A DNA stretch of 16,474 bases from Hyphomicrobiales bacterium (GCA_026400425.1 JAPLPC010000243.1:528-17001); one strand, 5' to 3'. Shown: positions 1 to 7,449, counted from the first letter of the stretch. Translations and numbers: made by a program. Notes: generated by a model not told the origin, from the sequence alone.

Positions 1-150
1 AACGGACTTCATCAAGACACTACCCCTGCTGTCGTTTTTATCGACTTATTCGACGAAACTTGTGTCTCGTCTGATAGGCCCAACTTAAGCGGCGGCTTTG
101 AAGAAGCGGCTAAAAAAGACAATAAAGAGATCATGAATTTGCGACAGTGA
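1..150 (+). CDS. Possible 3' end of an unrecognised gene
   Basis: Frame 1 is open from the window edge to a TGA at 148-150, giving 49 residues that end in ...KEIMNLRQ. The peptide has a mixed, protein-like composition (FIDLFDET near the start, an acidic/basic tail EEAAKKDNKE). It resembles no family I know. Third codon positions are much less GC-rich than in the genes to the right, so this could be transferred DNA or simply non-coding. An open frame of this length is not rare in sequence of this composition. A second frame is also open from position 2 to a stop at 86-88. Confidence 0.25.
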   Translation, partial: NGLHQDTTPAVVFIDLFDETCVSSDRPNLSGGFEEAAKKDNKEIMNLRQ

Positions 151-382
151 ATCGTCGATTAAGTCTACAAAAACAGGGCTTTTTGCAGCTTTTGATTCAC
201 GATCACGCGCCGATGTTCTCGCCCTGTTCGCGCACCTGTGCTGATGCGGGACAGCATCGTTCAAATGCGAAAGATGCAGGTAAGCTTCATGACCGCCGCG
301 TTAGGGTGACTCGAACGTTACCGGGGTTAACGCGGATAAATTTCCTCGAATTTTAACGATGCGGACCCTCCGCATGGCGGGG
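151..382. other. Intergenic stretch, no gene seen
   Basis: No convincing coding region lies between the possible left-edge gene and the repeat. A GTG-initiated frame (147-356) has no ribosome binding site and no recognisable product. The AT-rich start (about 1-180) gives way to GC-rich sequence by about 200. Both the repeat and the end of the acyl-CoA synthetase gene lie to its right. Confidence 0.5.
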
Positions 383-488
383 CATTCCGGGGCGCGCAGC
401 ACGCGAACCCGGAATCTTCCCGCGGCTTGGCTGTGCGAGCTTCCGCAGGATGAGATCTCGGGTTCGCGCGCTGCGCGCCCAGGGATGA
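383..488. repeat. REP-like palindromic repeat, two inverted halves
   Basis: The left half (383-417) is itself a hairpin: ATTCCGGG at 384-391 pairs with CCCGGAAT at 408-415, with inner CGCG arms at 393-396 and 402-405. The right half (about 453-488) is an imperfect inverted copy of it, containing TCGGGTTCGCGCGCTGCGCG. The element lies 42 bases past the stop of the minus-strand acyl-CoA synthetase gene. It could shield the 3' end of that mRNA or stop transcription. This kind of nested GC-rich repeat is common between genes in Bradyrhizobium relatives (general knowledge, not tested here). Confidence 0.7.
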
Positions 489-530
489 CGGTTGTACTGG
501 GTACGCGCACTGCGGCCCGGACAAGACCTG

Positions 531-2096
531 CTAAGCCACGCCGCGCGTCTGCCCGCCCCAATACGGCGCGCGCAAGGCCTTGCGATCGATCTTGCCTAAA
601 CCCGTCACCGGAATCTCCGCGACGAAGTCGATGCTCTTGGGCGACCACGGAGCGCCGCGTTTGTCTTTGACATGCGCCTGCAACTCGGCAGCCGAATTGT
701 TGGCGCCGCTCTTCAACACCACGAACGCTTTCACCGCCTCGCCCCATTTTGGATCGGGAATGCCGATCACGGCAGCCGACGCCACCGCATGATGCGCCAT
801 CAATGCATCCTCGACTTCGCGCGGATAGATGTTGAAGCCGCCGGAGATGATCATGTCCTTGGTGCGGTCGACGATATAGTAGAAGCCGTCGGCATCTTTC
901 ACCGCGACGTCGCCGGTGTGCAGCCAGCCGCCGCGAAAGGCTTCTTTGGTTGCATCCGGTCGCTTCCAGTAGCCGTCCATCACCAGCGAGCCGCGCACAC
1001 AGATTTCGCCGGGCGCGCCGATCGCGACCTCGTTGAGATCGCTGTCGAGCAACTTCACCTCGACCATCGGATTGGCACGGCCGCAGGAGCCGAGACGGCC
1101 GGGCTTGGAGTCGTCGTGATCGATCTTGCGCATGGTGGTGATGATCTGCGGGCATTCGGTCTGGCCGTAGAGCTGCACGAACACATTGCCGAAGATGCGA
1201 ACGCCTTCGCGCAGCCGATCCGGCGACATAGGCGCAGCGCCGTAGACGATCATCTGCAATGACGACAGGTCGTGCCGGGCGCGCAGCTCCGGCGCATCGA
1301 TCAGCGCATAGATCAGCGTCGGCACCAGGAAGGTCGCATTGATCTGCTCCTCCTCGACTACCCGGCAATAGGTCGCCGCATCGAAGCCCTGCACCAACCG
1401 CGCGAAGCCGCCGCGCATCATCACAGGAAACAGCGTGATCCCGGCAGCATGGCTGATCGGCGTCGCAGCGAGATAGCGGATCTCGGCCGGCCAATCCCAA
1501 TCCGCATAGATCGCCAGCGACATCGCCACCAGCACCCGATGCGGCAGCATCACGCCTTTGGAGCGGCCCGTGGTGCCGCCGGTATAGGCCAGCCAGCAAA
1601 TGTCGCCGACATGGCTGTCATCGATCAAGGGCGCCGGCGCGGCCTGCGGCAGTTCGGCGAGCAGATCACGCGCGCCCTCCAGCGGGCCGAACGACAACAG
1701 ATGCTTCAGCCCGGCCACGCGACTGCGCAGCGCCTGACCGCGGCCGGCGAACTTGCCGGCTTCCACGATCAGTGCAGAAATTTCGGCATCCTCGACAATG
1801 AAGGCGTGATCGTCCTCGGCGGCCATCGGATGCAGCGGCGTATAGCGCAGGCCCATCACGGCGGCGGCTGATATCGCGGCCCATGTTTCGGCGCGGTTGC
1901 CGGAAAGAATGGAAAGCGCGTCGCCCTTGCGCAGGCCGAGATCGCGATACAGGGTGATAAAGCGCGCCACCACGTCGCCGAATTCGCGATAACTCCAGCG
2001 GAGATGGCCGTCGGCCAGCGCAGGCTGGTCGCCGTAACGGGCAATGGCACTGACGATGAGGCTGCCGGCGGTGCCGCCGGAATAGAGCTGGTCCAC
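531..2096 (-). CDS. Acyl-CoA synthetase (AMP-forming ligase)
   Basis: Member of the ANL superfamily. It activates a carboxylic acid with ATP to an acyl-adenylate and passes it to coenzyme A in the cytoplasm. All core motifs are visible: the P-loop YTGGTTGRSKG at residues 171-181, YGQTE at 310-314, TGD at 394-396, the hinge region with D410 (VDRTKD), GGFNIYPREVE at 419-429, and the C-terminal catalytic lysine K502 in GLGKIDRKALR. Length 521 residues, normal for the family. The GTG start at 2096 is preferred because AGGGAGAG lies just upstream; an in-frame ATG at 2144 would add 16 unlikely residues (MICRGRADGPASRERQ). It follows the membrane-protein gene by 53 bases on the same strand, so the two are probably co-transcribed. 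The acid substrate cannot be told from sequence; medium- or long-chain fatty or aromatic acids are all possible. Confidence 0.93.
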   Translation of the reverse strand: MDQLYSGGTAGSLIVSAIARYGDQPALADGHLRWSYREFGDVVARFITLYRDLGLRKGDALSILSGNRAETWAAISAAAVMGLRYTPLHPMAAEDDHAFIVEDAEISALIVEAGKFAGRGQALRSRVAGLKHLLSFGPLEGARDLLAELPQAAPAPLIDDSHVGDICWLAYTGGTTGRSKGVMLPHRVLVAMSLAIYADWDWPAEIRYLAATPISHAAGITLFPVMMRGGFARLVQGFDAATYCRVVEEEQINATFLVPTLIYALIDAPELRARHDLSSLQMIVYGAAPMSPDRLREGVRIFGNVFVQLYGQTECPQIITTMRKIDHDDSKPGRLGSCGRANPMVEVKLLDSDLNEVAIGAPGEICVRGSLVMDGYWKRPDATKEAFRGGWLHTGDVAVKDADGFYYIVDRTKDMIISGGFNIYPREVEDALMAHHAVASAAVIGIPDPKWGEAVKAFVVLKSGANNSAAELQAHVKDKRGAPWSPKSIDFVAEIPVTGLGKIDRKALRAPYWGGQTRGVA

Positions 2097-2149
2097 TTGT
2101 CTCTCCCTGCTGGCAGGGCCGTCTGCGCGGCCTCTGCAGATCATCTACA

Positions 2150-2626
2150 CTATGGCGGGCGTTCGCGCGCGGCCATCCAGGCCAGTGCGAGATAGGCCGC
2201 CAGAAACGCCGCCTGCATCCCGACCACCAGCAGATTGCCGCCATAGATGGTCGGAAACATCAATTCGATCACCGCCATCGAGACCACCGTGGTGAGCCAC
2301 ACCACAGCGCCCCACGGCGTCGCCAGCCAAAGGCCGACGGCACTCACCAGTTCGATGACGGCGAAATAGACGGTGGCCGACTGCCAGGCCATGGACTGGC
2401 CCTCGAACGCCTCGTCCTCTGTGCCGACGAAGCCGGTGACCTGGGCCCAGTGATAAAGACCCTGCAGCATCGAGACCAAGGCCATGACGCGCAGGAACAG
2501 CACCAGACGGCGGGTCCAGACGTTTTCGTCGCTCTCGGTGCGCTCCGACGAGATGGCGGCGACGGAAACGCCGAGATCCCGGGCCCGATCATGCGCGGCA
2601 CCGTCGCGTGGCTTGGACTCAGACAT
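2150..2626 (-). CDS. Four-helix integral membrane protein (DUF6163-like)
   Basis: A protein of 158 residues with a hydrophilic N-terminus of about 38 residues, then four predicted membrane segments at about 41-60, 84-102, 107-125 and 133-153. A short loop (about 61-82, GTEDEAFEGQSMAWQ) joins helices 1 and 2, and the C-terminus (ARERPP) is basic and probably cytoplasmic. No enzyme motif is visible. I believe it belongs to the uncharacterised DUF6163 family, often found near hemB in Bradyrhizobium relatives, but this is from memory. It diverges from hemB across a 215-base gap and precedes the acyl-CoA synthetase on the same strand. No strong ribosome binding site precedes the ATG, so the start is not certain. 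Function unknown. Confidence 0.8.
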   Translation of the reverse strand: MSESKPRDGAAHDRARDLGVSVAAISSERTESDENVWTRRLVLFLRVMALVSMLQGLYHWAQVTGFVGTEDEAFEGQSMAWQSATVYFAVIELVSAVGLWLATPWGAVVWLTTVVSMAVIELMFPTIYGGNLLVVGMQAAFLAAYLALAWMAARERPP

Positions 2627-2782
2627 CAGTCTGCCCGGACTGGGCCGCCATACGGCGATAGCGGGAGGCGCTCATATGATTCATGGGGCTTTTTGTGGCC
2701 CGACGGGCCCGGGAAAGCAATGTGCGAAGCCGCCATGCCCAGCCACCCGCCGCAGTGACGGCGGCGCATTGAAATGCTAGGC

Positions 2783-2822
2783 TTGGAACAAGTCCAATTT
2801 GCAGCACCACATGTGAAGTGGT
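2783..2822 (+). promoter_or_regulatory. Inverted repeats in the hemB upstream region
   Basis: The 215-base divergent region before hemB holds TTGGA-N5-TCCAA (2783-2797) and ACCAC-N7-GTGGT (2806-2822), the latter containing the perfect octamer CACATGTG. Either could be a regulator site or part of the hemB promoter. No Irr-type TTTAGAA box was seen, although hemB is known to be under Irr control in B. japonicum. Short repeats like these can arise by chance. Confidence 0.25.
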
Positions 2823-2841
2823 CGGTTGAGGAGACGGTATT

Positions 2842-3903
2842 ATGGCAATCAAATTCGGGCGGCCGATCGAATTGCGCGATGTCGCGTCCCGTCCGCCTGT
2901 CACCGTGGCCCCGTCCCTCGGCTTGACCACCCGCCTGCGCCGCAACCGCAAGAGCGAATGGGCGCGCCGGATGGTGCGCGAGAACACCGTCACTACGGAC
3001 GATCTGATCTGGCCACTATTCGTGGTCGAAGGCGACAACGGGCGCACGCCGATCGCCTCGATGCCCGGTGTCGAGCGGCTGACCGTGGATCAGGTGGTGC
3101 GCGATGCCGAGCGCGCGATGAAGCTTGGCATTCCCTGCATCGCCCTGTTTCCCTACACGGATTCCGCGTTGCGCGACGAAACCGGGTCGGAAGCCTGCAA
3201 CGGCGGCAATCTGGTGTGCCAGTCGGTGCGCGCCATCAAGGCCGAATTCCCGGATCTCGGCGTGCTTTGCGACGTGGCGCTCGATCCCTATACCAGCCAT
3301 GGCCATGACGGGCTGCTGCAGGACGGCCGCATCCTCAATGACGAGACCGTGGCCGTGCTGGTGCGCCAGGCGCTGGTGCAGGCCGAAGCCGGCTGCGACG
3401 TCATCGCGCCCTCCGACATGATGGACGGCCGCGTGGGCGCCATCCGCGCGGGGCTGGACGATGCCGGCTTTGGCGACGTGCAGATCATGGCCTATGCCGC
3501 CAAATATGCATCTGCCTTCTACGGCCCGTTCCGCGACGCCATCGGCTCGGCCAAGACGCTGAACGGCGACAAGCGCACCTATCAGATGGACTCCGCCAAT
3601 TCCGACGAGGCGATCCGCGAGGTCGAGCTCGATCTGGCCGAAGGCGCCGACATGGTGATGGTCAAGCCCGGCATGCCCTATCTCGACATCATCCGCCGCG
3701 TGAAGGACACGTTCGCGGTGCCGACCTTCGCCTATCAGGTGTCCGGCGAATACGCGATGATCATGGGCGCCATCAACAATGGCTGGCTCGATCGCGACCG
3801 CGTCATCATGGAAAGCCTGGTCGCCTTCAAGCGCGCCGGCGCCGACGGCATGCTGACTTATTTTGCGCCGGAAGCCGCCGAGCGGATTCGCGCCGGGCGG
3901 TAG
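2842..3903 (+). CDS. hemB: Delta-aminolevulinic acid dehydratase (porphobilinogen synthase)
   Basis: Condenses two 5-aminolevulinate molecules into porphobilinogen, the second common step of haem and tetrapyrrole synthesis, in the cytoplasm. Length 353 residues, normal for the rhizobial form. The two active-site lysines are present: K221 in MAYAAKYAS, and K275 in MVMVKPGMPYLDI, the Schiff-base lysine. The metal-binding loop at 143-157 reads CDVALDPYTSHGHDG, with Asp at 148 and 156 where zinc enzymes have Cys. This is the magnesium-dependent type described in Bradyrhizobium. GAGGAG at 2828-2833 precedes the ATG by eight bases. The gene diverges from the membrane-protein/acyl-CoA synthetase pair and is followed by a BIME-like repeat, which suggests a separate transcript. 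Confidence 0.98.
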   Translation: MAIKFGRPIELRDVASRPPVTVAPSLGLTTRLRRNRKSEWARRMVRENTVTTDDLIWPLFVVEGDNGRTPIASMPGVERLTVDQVVRDAERAMKLGIPCIALFPYTDSALRDETGSEACNGGNLVCQSVRAIKAEFPDLGVLCDVALDPYTSHGHDGLLQDGRILNDETVAVLVRQALVQAEAGCDVIAPSDMMDGRVGAIRAGLDDAGFGDVQIMAYAAKYASAFYGPFRDAIGSAKTLNGDKRTYQMDSANSDEAIREVELDLAEGADMVMVKPGMPYLDIIRRVKDTFAVPTFAYQVSGEYAMIMGAINNGWLDRDRVIMESLVAFKRAGADGMLTYFAPEAAERIRAGR

Positions 3904-3911
3904 GCCACCTT

Positions 3912-4033
3912 GCCCCGGACGCGATGCAACACGCAGTGTTGCTTCGCTGAGCCGGGGCCGTAGCAAACGCGGGCGGGTGTGACGGTCCCGGCTCTGCGAA
4001 GCAGCGTGGAGAACGCTGCAGCGCGTCCGGGAC
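3912..4033. repeat. BIME-like pair of nested hairpins
   Basis: Two halves are inverted copies of each other. Left half 3912-3959: GCCCCGG (3912-3918) pairs with CCGGGGC (3952-3958), enclosing GCAACAC/GTGTTGC (3926-3932 with 3936-3942). Right half 3984-4033: GTCCCGG (3985-3991) pairs with CCGGGAC (4027-4033), enclosing GCAGCGT/ACGCTGC (4001-4007 with 4013-4019). The inner stems differ in sequence between the halves but keep pairing, as expected from compensatory change. The element starts nine bases after the hemB stop and may protect or end the hemB transcript. Confidence 0.8.
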
Positions 4034-4133
4034 ATTTGGTGCAACACTTACGCGCACTTGCAGCCCTCCCCCTTCATCGCCATGTCATTGTCGCGGCGAT
4101 CGATGGATCGCGACGACAGAAGGGGTTGCAGCC

Positions 4134-4688
4134 ATGTCCGATACCGGCCCGCGTTACGGCAGCCAGCAGGGTGATACGTGGCGCAGCAACGGCACGCCGC
4201 CGCGTGGCGATGCTTTCGATCCCTACGCGCAGCCCGACCTGTTTCGCGGCGTGCTGGCCCGACGCATGATCGCGTTTCTGGTCGATGTGGTGGTGATCTC
4301 GATCCCGATCATTCTGGCGGTGATCTTCATCGCCATCTTCGGCGTCGTCACCTTCGGCCTCGGCTGGGGCCTGTTCTGGCTGGTTTCACCGGCGACGGTG
4401 ATCTGGCCGGTCGTGTATTACGGCATGTCGCTGGGCGGGCCGCATTCCGCCACCTGGGGCATGCGGATGATGGATCTGCAGATGCGCACCCTGTCGGGCA
4501 GTCCCGGCTACTTCGTGCTCGGCTGCGCCCACGCGGTTCTGTTCTGGGCATCCGTGTCGCTCTTGACGCCGCTGGTCCTGGTCGTCGCGCTGCTCAACGG
4601 GCGCCGGCAGCTGCTGCATGACCTCGTGCTGGGAACTGTCGTGGTGAATGCCTCGGCTGCGCGGGCGCCGGTGGGATATCCGGGGTAG
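4134..4688 (+). CDS. RDD-family membrane protein
   Basis: A protein of 184 residues with a polar N-terminus of about 42 residues, then the RDD pattern: R43/R44 and D51 in RRMIAFLVDVVV opening the first helix (46-72). A second hydrophobic stretch lies at about 74-97, then the conserved GMRMMDLQM segment (109-117), a long hydrophobic region (126-155), and the closing RRQLLHDLVLGTVVV. The family is widespread and mostly uncharacterised; a few members are linked to ion exchange or act with transport proteins, but nothing here assigns a substrate. AGAAGGGG precedes the ATG by about eight bases. The gene sits between hemB and bpt on the same strand, but with a repeat before it and two hairpins after it, so an operon with them is doubtful. 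Confidence 0.88.
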   Translation: MSDTGPRYGSQQGDTWRSNGTPPRGDAFDPYAQPDLFRGVLARRMIAFLVDVVVISIPIILAVIFIAIFGVVTFGLGWGLFWLVSPATVIWPVVYYGMSLGGPHSATWGMRMMDLQMRTLSGSPGYFVLGCAHAVLFWASVSLLTPLVLVVALLNGRRQLLHDLVLGTVVVNASAARAPVGYPG

Positions 4689-4748
4689 CCGATTGGCTAC
4701 TCTGGGCACGGACGGATTGCAAAACCGAGGTGTAGCGGATTCCGCTAC
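4685..4748 (+). other. Two look-alike hairpins between the RDD gene and bpt
   Basis: GTAGCC-GATT-GGCTAC (4685-4700) overlaps the stop codon of the RDD gene, and GTAGCGG-ATT-CCGCTAC (4732-4748) follows 31 bases later. Both are perfect stems with loops of three or four bases and similar sequence. Neither has a run of T, so classical intrinsic termination is not clear; RNA processing or attenuation before bpt is equally possible. Confidence 0.4.
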
Positions 4749-4844
4749 GCTGCACCTTAAGTGAGCGACCGCCCGCCAAATTCATTGACCGTTAGCCCGG
4801 CCGGCGCAATGCTGTGTCCACCGCTTCGGAGCCGACCACCGCCC

Positions 4845-5621
4845 GTGACCCAGCACTCCCGCGACACTCCGCAATTCTACCTGACGGCGCCGTCGCCGTG
4901 CCCGTATCTGCCGGGCCGGCACGAGCGCAAGGTGTTCACCCATCTCGTGGGCGACAAGGCCGGCGATCTCAACGACCTCCTGACCCATGGCGGCTTCCGC
5001 CGCAGCCAGTCGATTGCCTATCGCCCGGCCTGCGACCAGTGCCGCGCCTGCATCTCGGTGCGCGTGATCGCCGATGAGTTTCAGCCGTCGCGGAATTTTC
5101 GCAAGGTGCAGGCTCGCAATGCCGATGTGATCGGCGAGCAGCGCAGCGCAGTGCCAACCTCCGAGCAGTATTCCGTGTTTCGCGCCTATCTCGACCAGCG
5201 ACACCGGCTCGGCGGCATGGCCGACATGACCGTGCTCGATTATGCGATGATGGTGGAAGACTCCCATGTCGAGACCCGCATCATCGAATATCGCCGCCGC
5301 GGGCCGGACAGCGGCATCACCGGTCGCGGTGGGGATCTGCTCGCGGTGGCACTGACCGATGTGCTGAGCGACGGACTGTCGATGGTGTATTCGTTCTTCG
5401 AGCCCGGCGAAGAAGCACGCTCGCTCGGCACTTTCATGATCCTCGACCATATCGCGCGCGCCAGGAAGATGGGCCTGCCTTACGTCTATCTCGGCTACTG
5501 GATCGAGGGCTCCAAGAAGATGGACTACAAAGGGCGCTACCTGCCGCAGCAAAGGCTGGCGCCGAGCGGATGGCTGCGGGTGGATACATCAGGCGAGATG
5601 CAAAGTGAGCCGGAAGAGTAG
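4845..5621 (+). CDS. bpt: Aspartate/glutamate leucyltransferase (N-end rule)
   Basis: Transfers leucine from leucyl-tRNA to proteins with N-terminal Asp or Glu, marking them for ClpS/ClpAP degradation. The family blocks are clear: FYLTAPSPCPYLPGRHERK near the N-terminus with C19, the cysteine cluster ACDQCRAC (C63, C66, C69) after FRRSQSIAYR, and the C-terminal signature YVYLGYWIEGSKKMDYKGRY (about 213-232). The GTG start at 4845 gives 258 residues and the VTQHSRDTPQFYL beginning I associate with this family; an upstream GTG at 4761 would add 28 unrelated residues. No strong ribosome binding site precedes the chosen start (GGAG lies about 13 bases upstream). Distinguishing Bpt from an arginyltransferase rests on the bacterial context and length. 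Confidence 0.94.
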   Translation: MTQHSRDTPQFYLTAPSPCPYLPGRHERKVFTHLVGDKAGDLNDLLTHGGFRRSQSIAYRPACDQCRACISVRVIADEFQPSRNFRKVQARNADVIGEQRSAVPTSEQYSVFRAYLDQRHRLGGMADMTVLDYAMMVEDSHVETRIIEYRRRGPDSGITGRGGDLLAVALTDVLSDGLSMVYSFFEPGEEARSLGTFMILDHIARARKMGLPYVYLGYWIEGSKKMDYKGRYLPQQRLAPSGWLRVDTSGEMQSEPEE

Positions 5622-5704
5622 GCCCGTGGCGGCGATTGCTGAGCCGGATGTCATCGTGTTGGGGTAGTGTCTTCGTATCGTATCAATCCTGACAGGAGAC
5701 GATC

Positions 5705-5968
5705 ATGTTGCGCAGGGCCATTGCTGTCGCCGCCTCAGCCGACAGCAAATCGGCGCTGGCCTGTGCTGGCAAGCTCGCACCGGAAGCTCGGCTGATCTAT
5801 GACAAGGCCGCACCCGCGATCCGCACCGACACGGTGATCCGCGATGCCTTACCGGGCATCGTACGCCCGATGGTGATTGGTGGCAGAGTCTCGCGTAGCA
5901 CTGCCAAGGACAGCGGAGAAGCGGCAGGACTTTGCCTGCGGGAGTTGCAGGTTACAGCAAGCCGCTGA
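5705..5968 (+). CDS. Small conserved protein, signal peptide apparently lost
   Basis: A protein of 87 residues. A good ribosome binding site (AGGAGA, six bases before ATG) supports translation. The body (CAGKLAPEARLIYDKAAPAIRTDTVIRDALPGIVRPMVIGGRV...CLREL) resembles a family of small periplasmic proteins common in Bradyrhizobium relatives, with two cysteines (C20 and C77) that could form a disulfide. Those relatives usually begin with a normal signal peptide. Here the N-terminus is only MLRRAIAVAASADSKSALAC, with no long hydrophobic core, so export is doubtful. It converges on mntH with 11 bases between stops. The family assignment is from memory and the function is unknown. Confidence 0.65.
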   Translation: MLRRAIAVAASADSKSALACAGKLAPEARLIYDKAAPAIRTDTVIRDALPGIVRPMVIGGRVSRSTAKDSGEAAGLCLRELQVTASR

Positions 5969-5979
5969 GAACCGATCCT

Positions 5980-7377
5980 TCACCCCAGGAAGAAATCCAC
6001 GACCAGCTTCACATTCAGCGCGATGATCACGACGGCGGTGATCGCCGCCAGAGCCGTGACCCAGCGCGGCGCCACGAACGGGCCCATCTTGCTCTTGCTT
6101 GCGGTGAACATCACCAGCGGCACCACGGCGAACGGCAACTGCAAACTCAGCACCACCTGGCTGAGGATGAGCAACTGACCGGTGCCCTTCTCGCCATACC
6201 AGATCGTCACCGCCACCGCCGGAACGATGGCGATCATGCGGGTGATCAAGCGGCGCAGCCATGGCGGCATCTTCAGGCGCAGGAAGCCTTCCATCACGAT
6301 CTGCCCCGAAAGCGTGGCGGTGATGGTCGAGTTCAAACCGCAGCACAGCAGCGCGATCGCAAACAGCGTCGGCGCCAGACTTGAGCCCAGCAACGGCGCG
6401 AGGAAGGCGTGGGCCTGATCGAGCTCGGCGACGTCCGTCCGGCCCGATTTGTGGAAAGTGGATGCGGCCAGGATCAGGATCGAGGCGTTGATGGTCAGCG
6501 CGAGGCAGAGCGCGATGGTCGAGTCCCAGGTCGACAGCTTGATCGCTTCGCGCCTCTCTTCGACGCTGTCGCCATAGCCGCGGGTCTGTACCAGGCCGGA
6601 ATGCAGATACAGATTATGCGGCATCACGGTGGCGCCGAGAATTCCAAGCGCCAGGAACAGCATCTCCTTGTTGGCGATGATTTGCGTGGTCGGCGCGAAA
6701 CCGCGGATCACCTGCCCCCAGTCGGGATCGGCCATGGCGATCTGGATGGCAAAACAGGCGGCGATGACGCCGAGCAAGGTGACGACGAAAGCTTCGATCC
6801 AGCGAAAACCATAGGCTTGCAGCGCGAGGATGAGGAAGACGTCGAACGCGGTGATGATGACCCCGATCTCCAGCGGAATGCCGAACAGGAGATTGAGCCC
6901 GATGGCGGTGCCGATCACCTCGGCGAGATCAGTGGCCGTGATCGCAACCTCGGCGGAAATCCACAGCAGCCAGGCGACCGGCTTGGGGTAGGCGTCGCGG
7001 CAGGCCTGGGCGAGATCCCTGCCCGCGCCGACGCCGAGCCGCGCACACAGCGACTGCAGCACGATGGCCATCAGGTTGGACACCAGCGCGACCGTCAGCA
7101 GCGCGTAGCCGAATTTGGAGCCGCCTGCGAGCGAGGTCGCCCAATTTCCGGGATCCATGTAGCCCACGGCAACGAGATAGCCCGGCCCCAGAAAGGCCAG
7201 CAGCTTGCGCCAGAAGGAACCATTCTTGACGGTTTGAATCGTCCCGAACATGCCTGCCAGCGACGGATCGCCGGCGCTGCTTCGCCAGCCCGGCAGATCG
7301 ACGGCTGGCGCCGATACGGCGGGCGCAGACGATGCCGGGTTCACGGTTTCGACGGTGACGGGCGATTTGGCATCCAT
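5980..7377 (-). CDS. mntH: Nramp-family manganese (divalent metal) transporter
   Basis: Proton-coupled importer of Mn2+ (and possibly Fe2+) in the inner membrane. Both metal-site motifs are intact: DPGN at 75-78 in the first helix and MPHN at 252-255 in the sixth, followed by LYLHSGLVQTR. Length 465 residues; hydrophobic segments cover residues 60-463, consistent with 11-12 helices, after a Pro/Ala-rich N-terminal tail of about 50 residues. The ATG at 7377 is chosen because an in-frame start at 7497 would run through the divergent gene's start and the likely operator. The upstream region holds paired TTGCAA sites 30-46 bases before the start, suggesting manganese-responsive repression by Mur/Fur, as known for B. 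japonicum mntH. It diverges from the DUF1810 gene. Confidence 0.95.
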   Translation of the reverse strand: MDAKSPVTVETVNPASSAPAVSAPAVDLPGWRSSAGDPSLAGMFGTIQTVKNGSFWRKLLAFLGPGYLVAVGYMDPGNWATSLAGGSKFGYALLTVALVSNLMAIVLQSLCARLGVGAGRDLAQACRDAYPKPVAWLLWISAEVAITATDLAEVIGTAIGLNLLFGIPLEIGVIITAFDVFLILALQAYGFRWIEAFVVTLLGVIAACFAIQIAMADPDWGQVIRGFAPTTQIIANKEMLFLALGILGATVMPHNLYLHSGLVQTRGYGDSVEERREAIKLSTWDSTIALCLALTINASILILAASTFHKSGRTDVAELDQAHAFLAPLLGSSLAPTLFAIALLCCGLNSTITATLSGQIVMEGFLRLKMPPWLRRLITRMIAIVPAVAVTIWYGEKGTGQLLILSQVVLSLQLPFAVVPLVMFTASKSKMGPFVAPRWVTALAAITAVVIIALNVKLVVDFFLG

Positions 7378-7406
7378 ATCAGCAAGATGGCGGAAATCAG
7401 CGCTTA

Positions 7407-7423
7407 TTGCAACTAACTTGCAA
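7407..7423 (-). promoter_or_regulatory. Candidate Mur/Fur operator of mntH
   Basis: TTGCAA at 7407-7412 and again at 7418-7423 are 11 bases apart start to start, about one helical turn, so both face the same side of the DNA. Each is a palindrome. They lie in the 109-base gap between mntH (start 7377) and the DUF1810 gene (start 7487), closest to mntH. TGCAA-rich repeats are the kind of site bound by Mur, the manganese-responsive Fur homologue of rhizobia; the exact consensus was not checked. Confidence 0.5.
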
Positions 7424-7449
7424 CTGCATCTGGCGGATACGTTATTTTT

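Noticed and set aside
147..356. 69-residue frame with a GTG start
   Set aside because: No ribosome binding site, no family resemblance, and it crosses from AT-rich to GC-rich sequence.
301..1599. Long minus-strand open frame of 432 residues
   Set aside because: It lies out of frame inside the acyl-CoA synthetase gene, whose own frame has every family motif; its translation is Arg- and Cys-rich and unlike a protein.
2697..2709. GGCCC-GAC-GGGCC hairpin upstream of hemB
   Set aside because: A short GC stem with no T run in GC-rich DNA; not distinguishable from chance.
3016..4047. Long open frame antisense to hemB
   Set aside because: High GC leaves the antisense strand free of stops; composition is His/Ala/Gly-rich with no known motif.
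6409..7416. 335-residue open frame antisense to mntH
   Set aside because: It mirrors the mntH coding strand, is Gln/Asp/Gly/Arg-rich, and has no ribosome binding site or recognisable domain.
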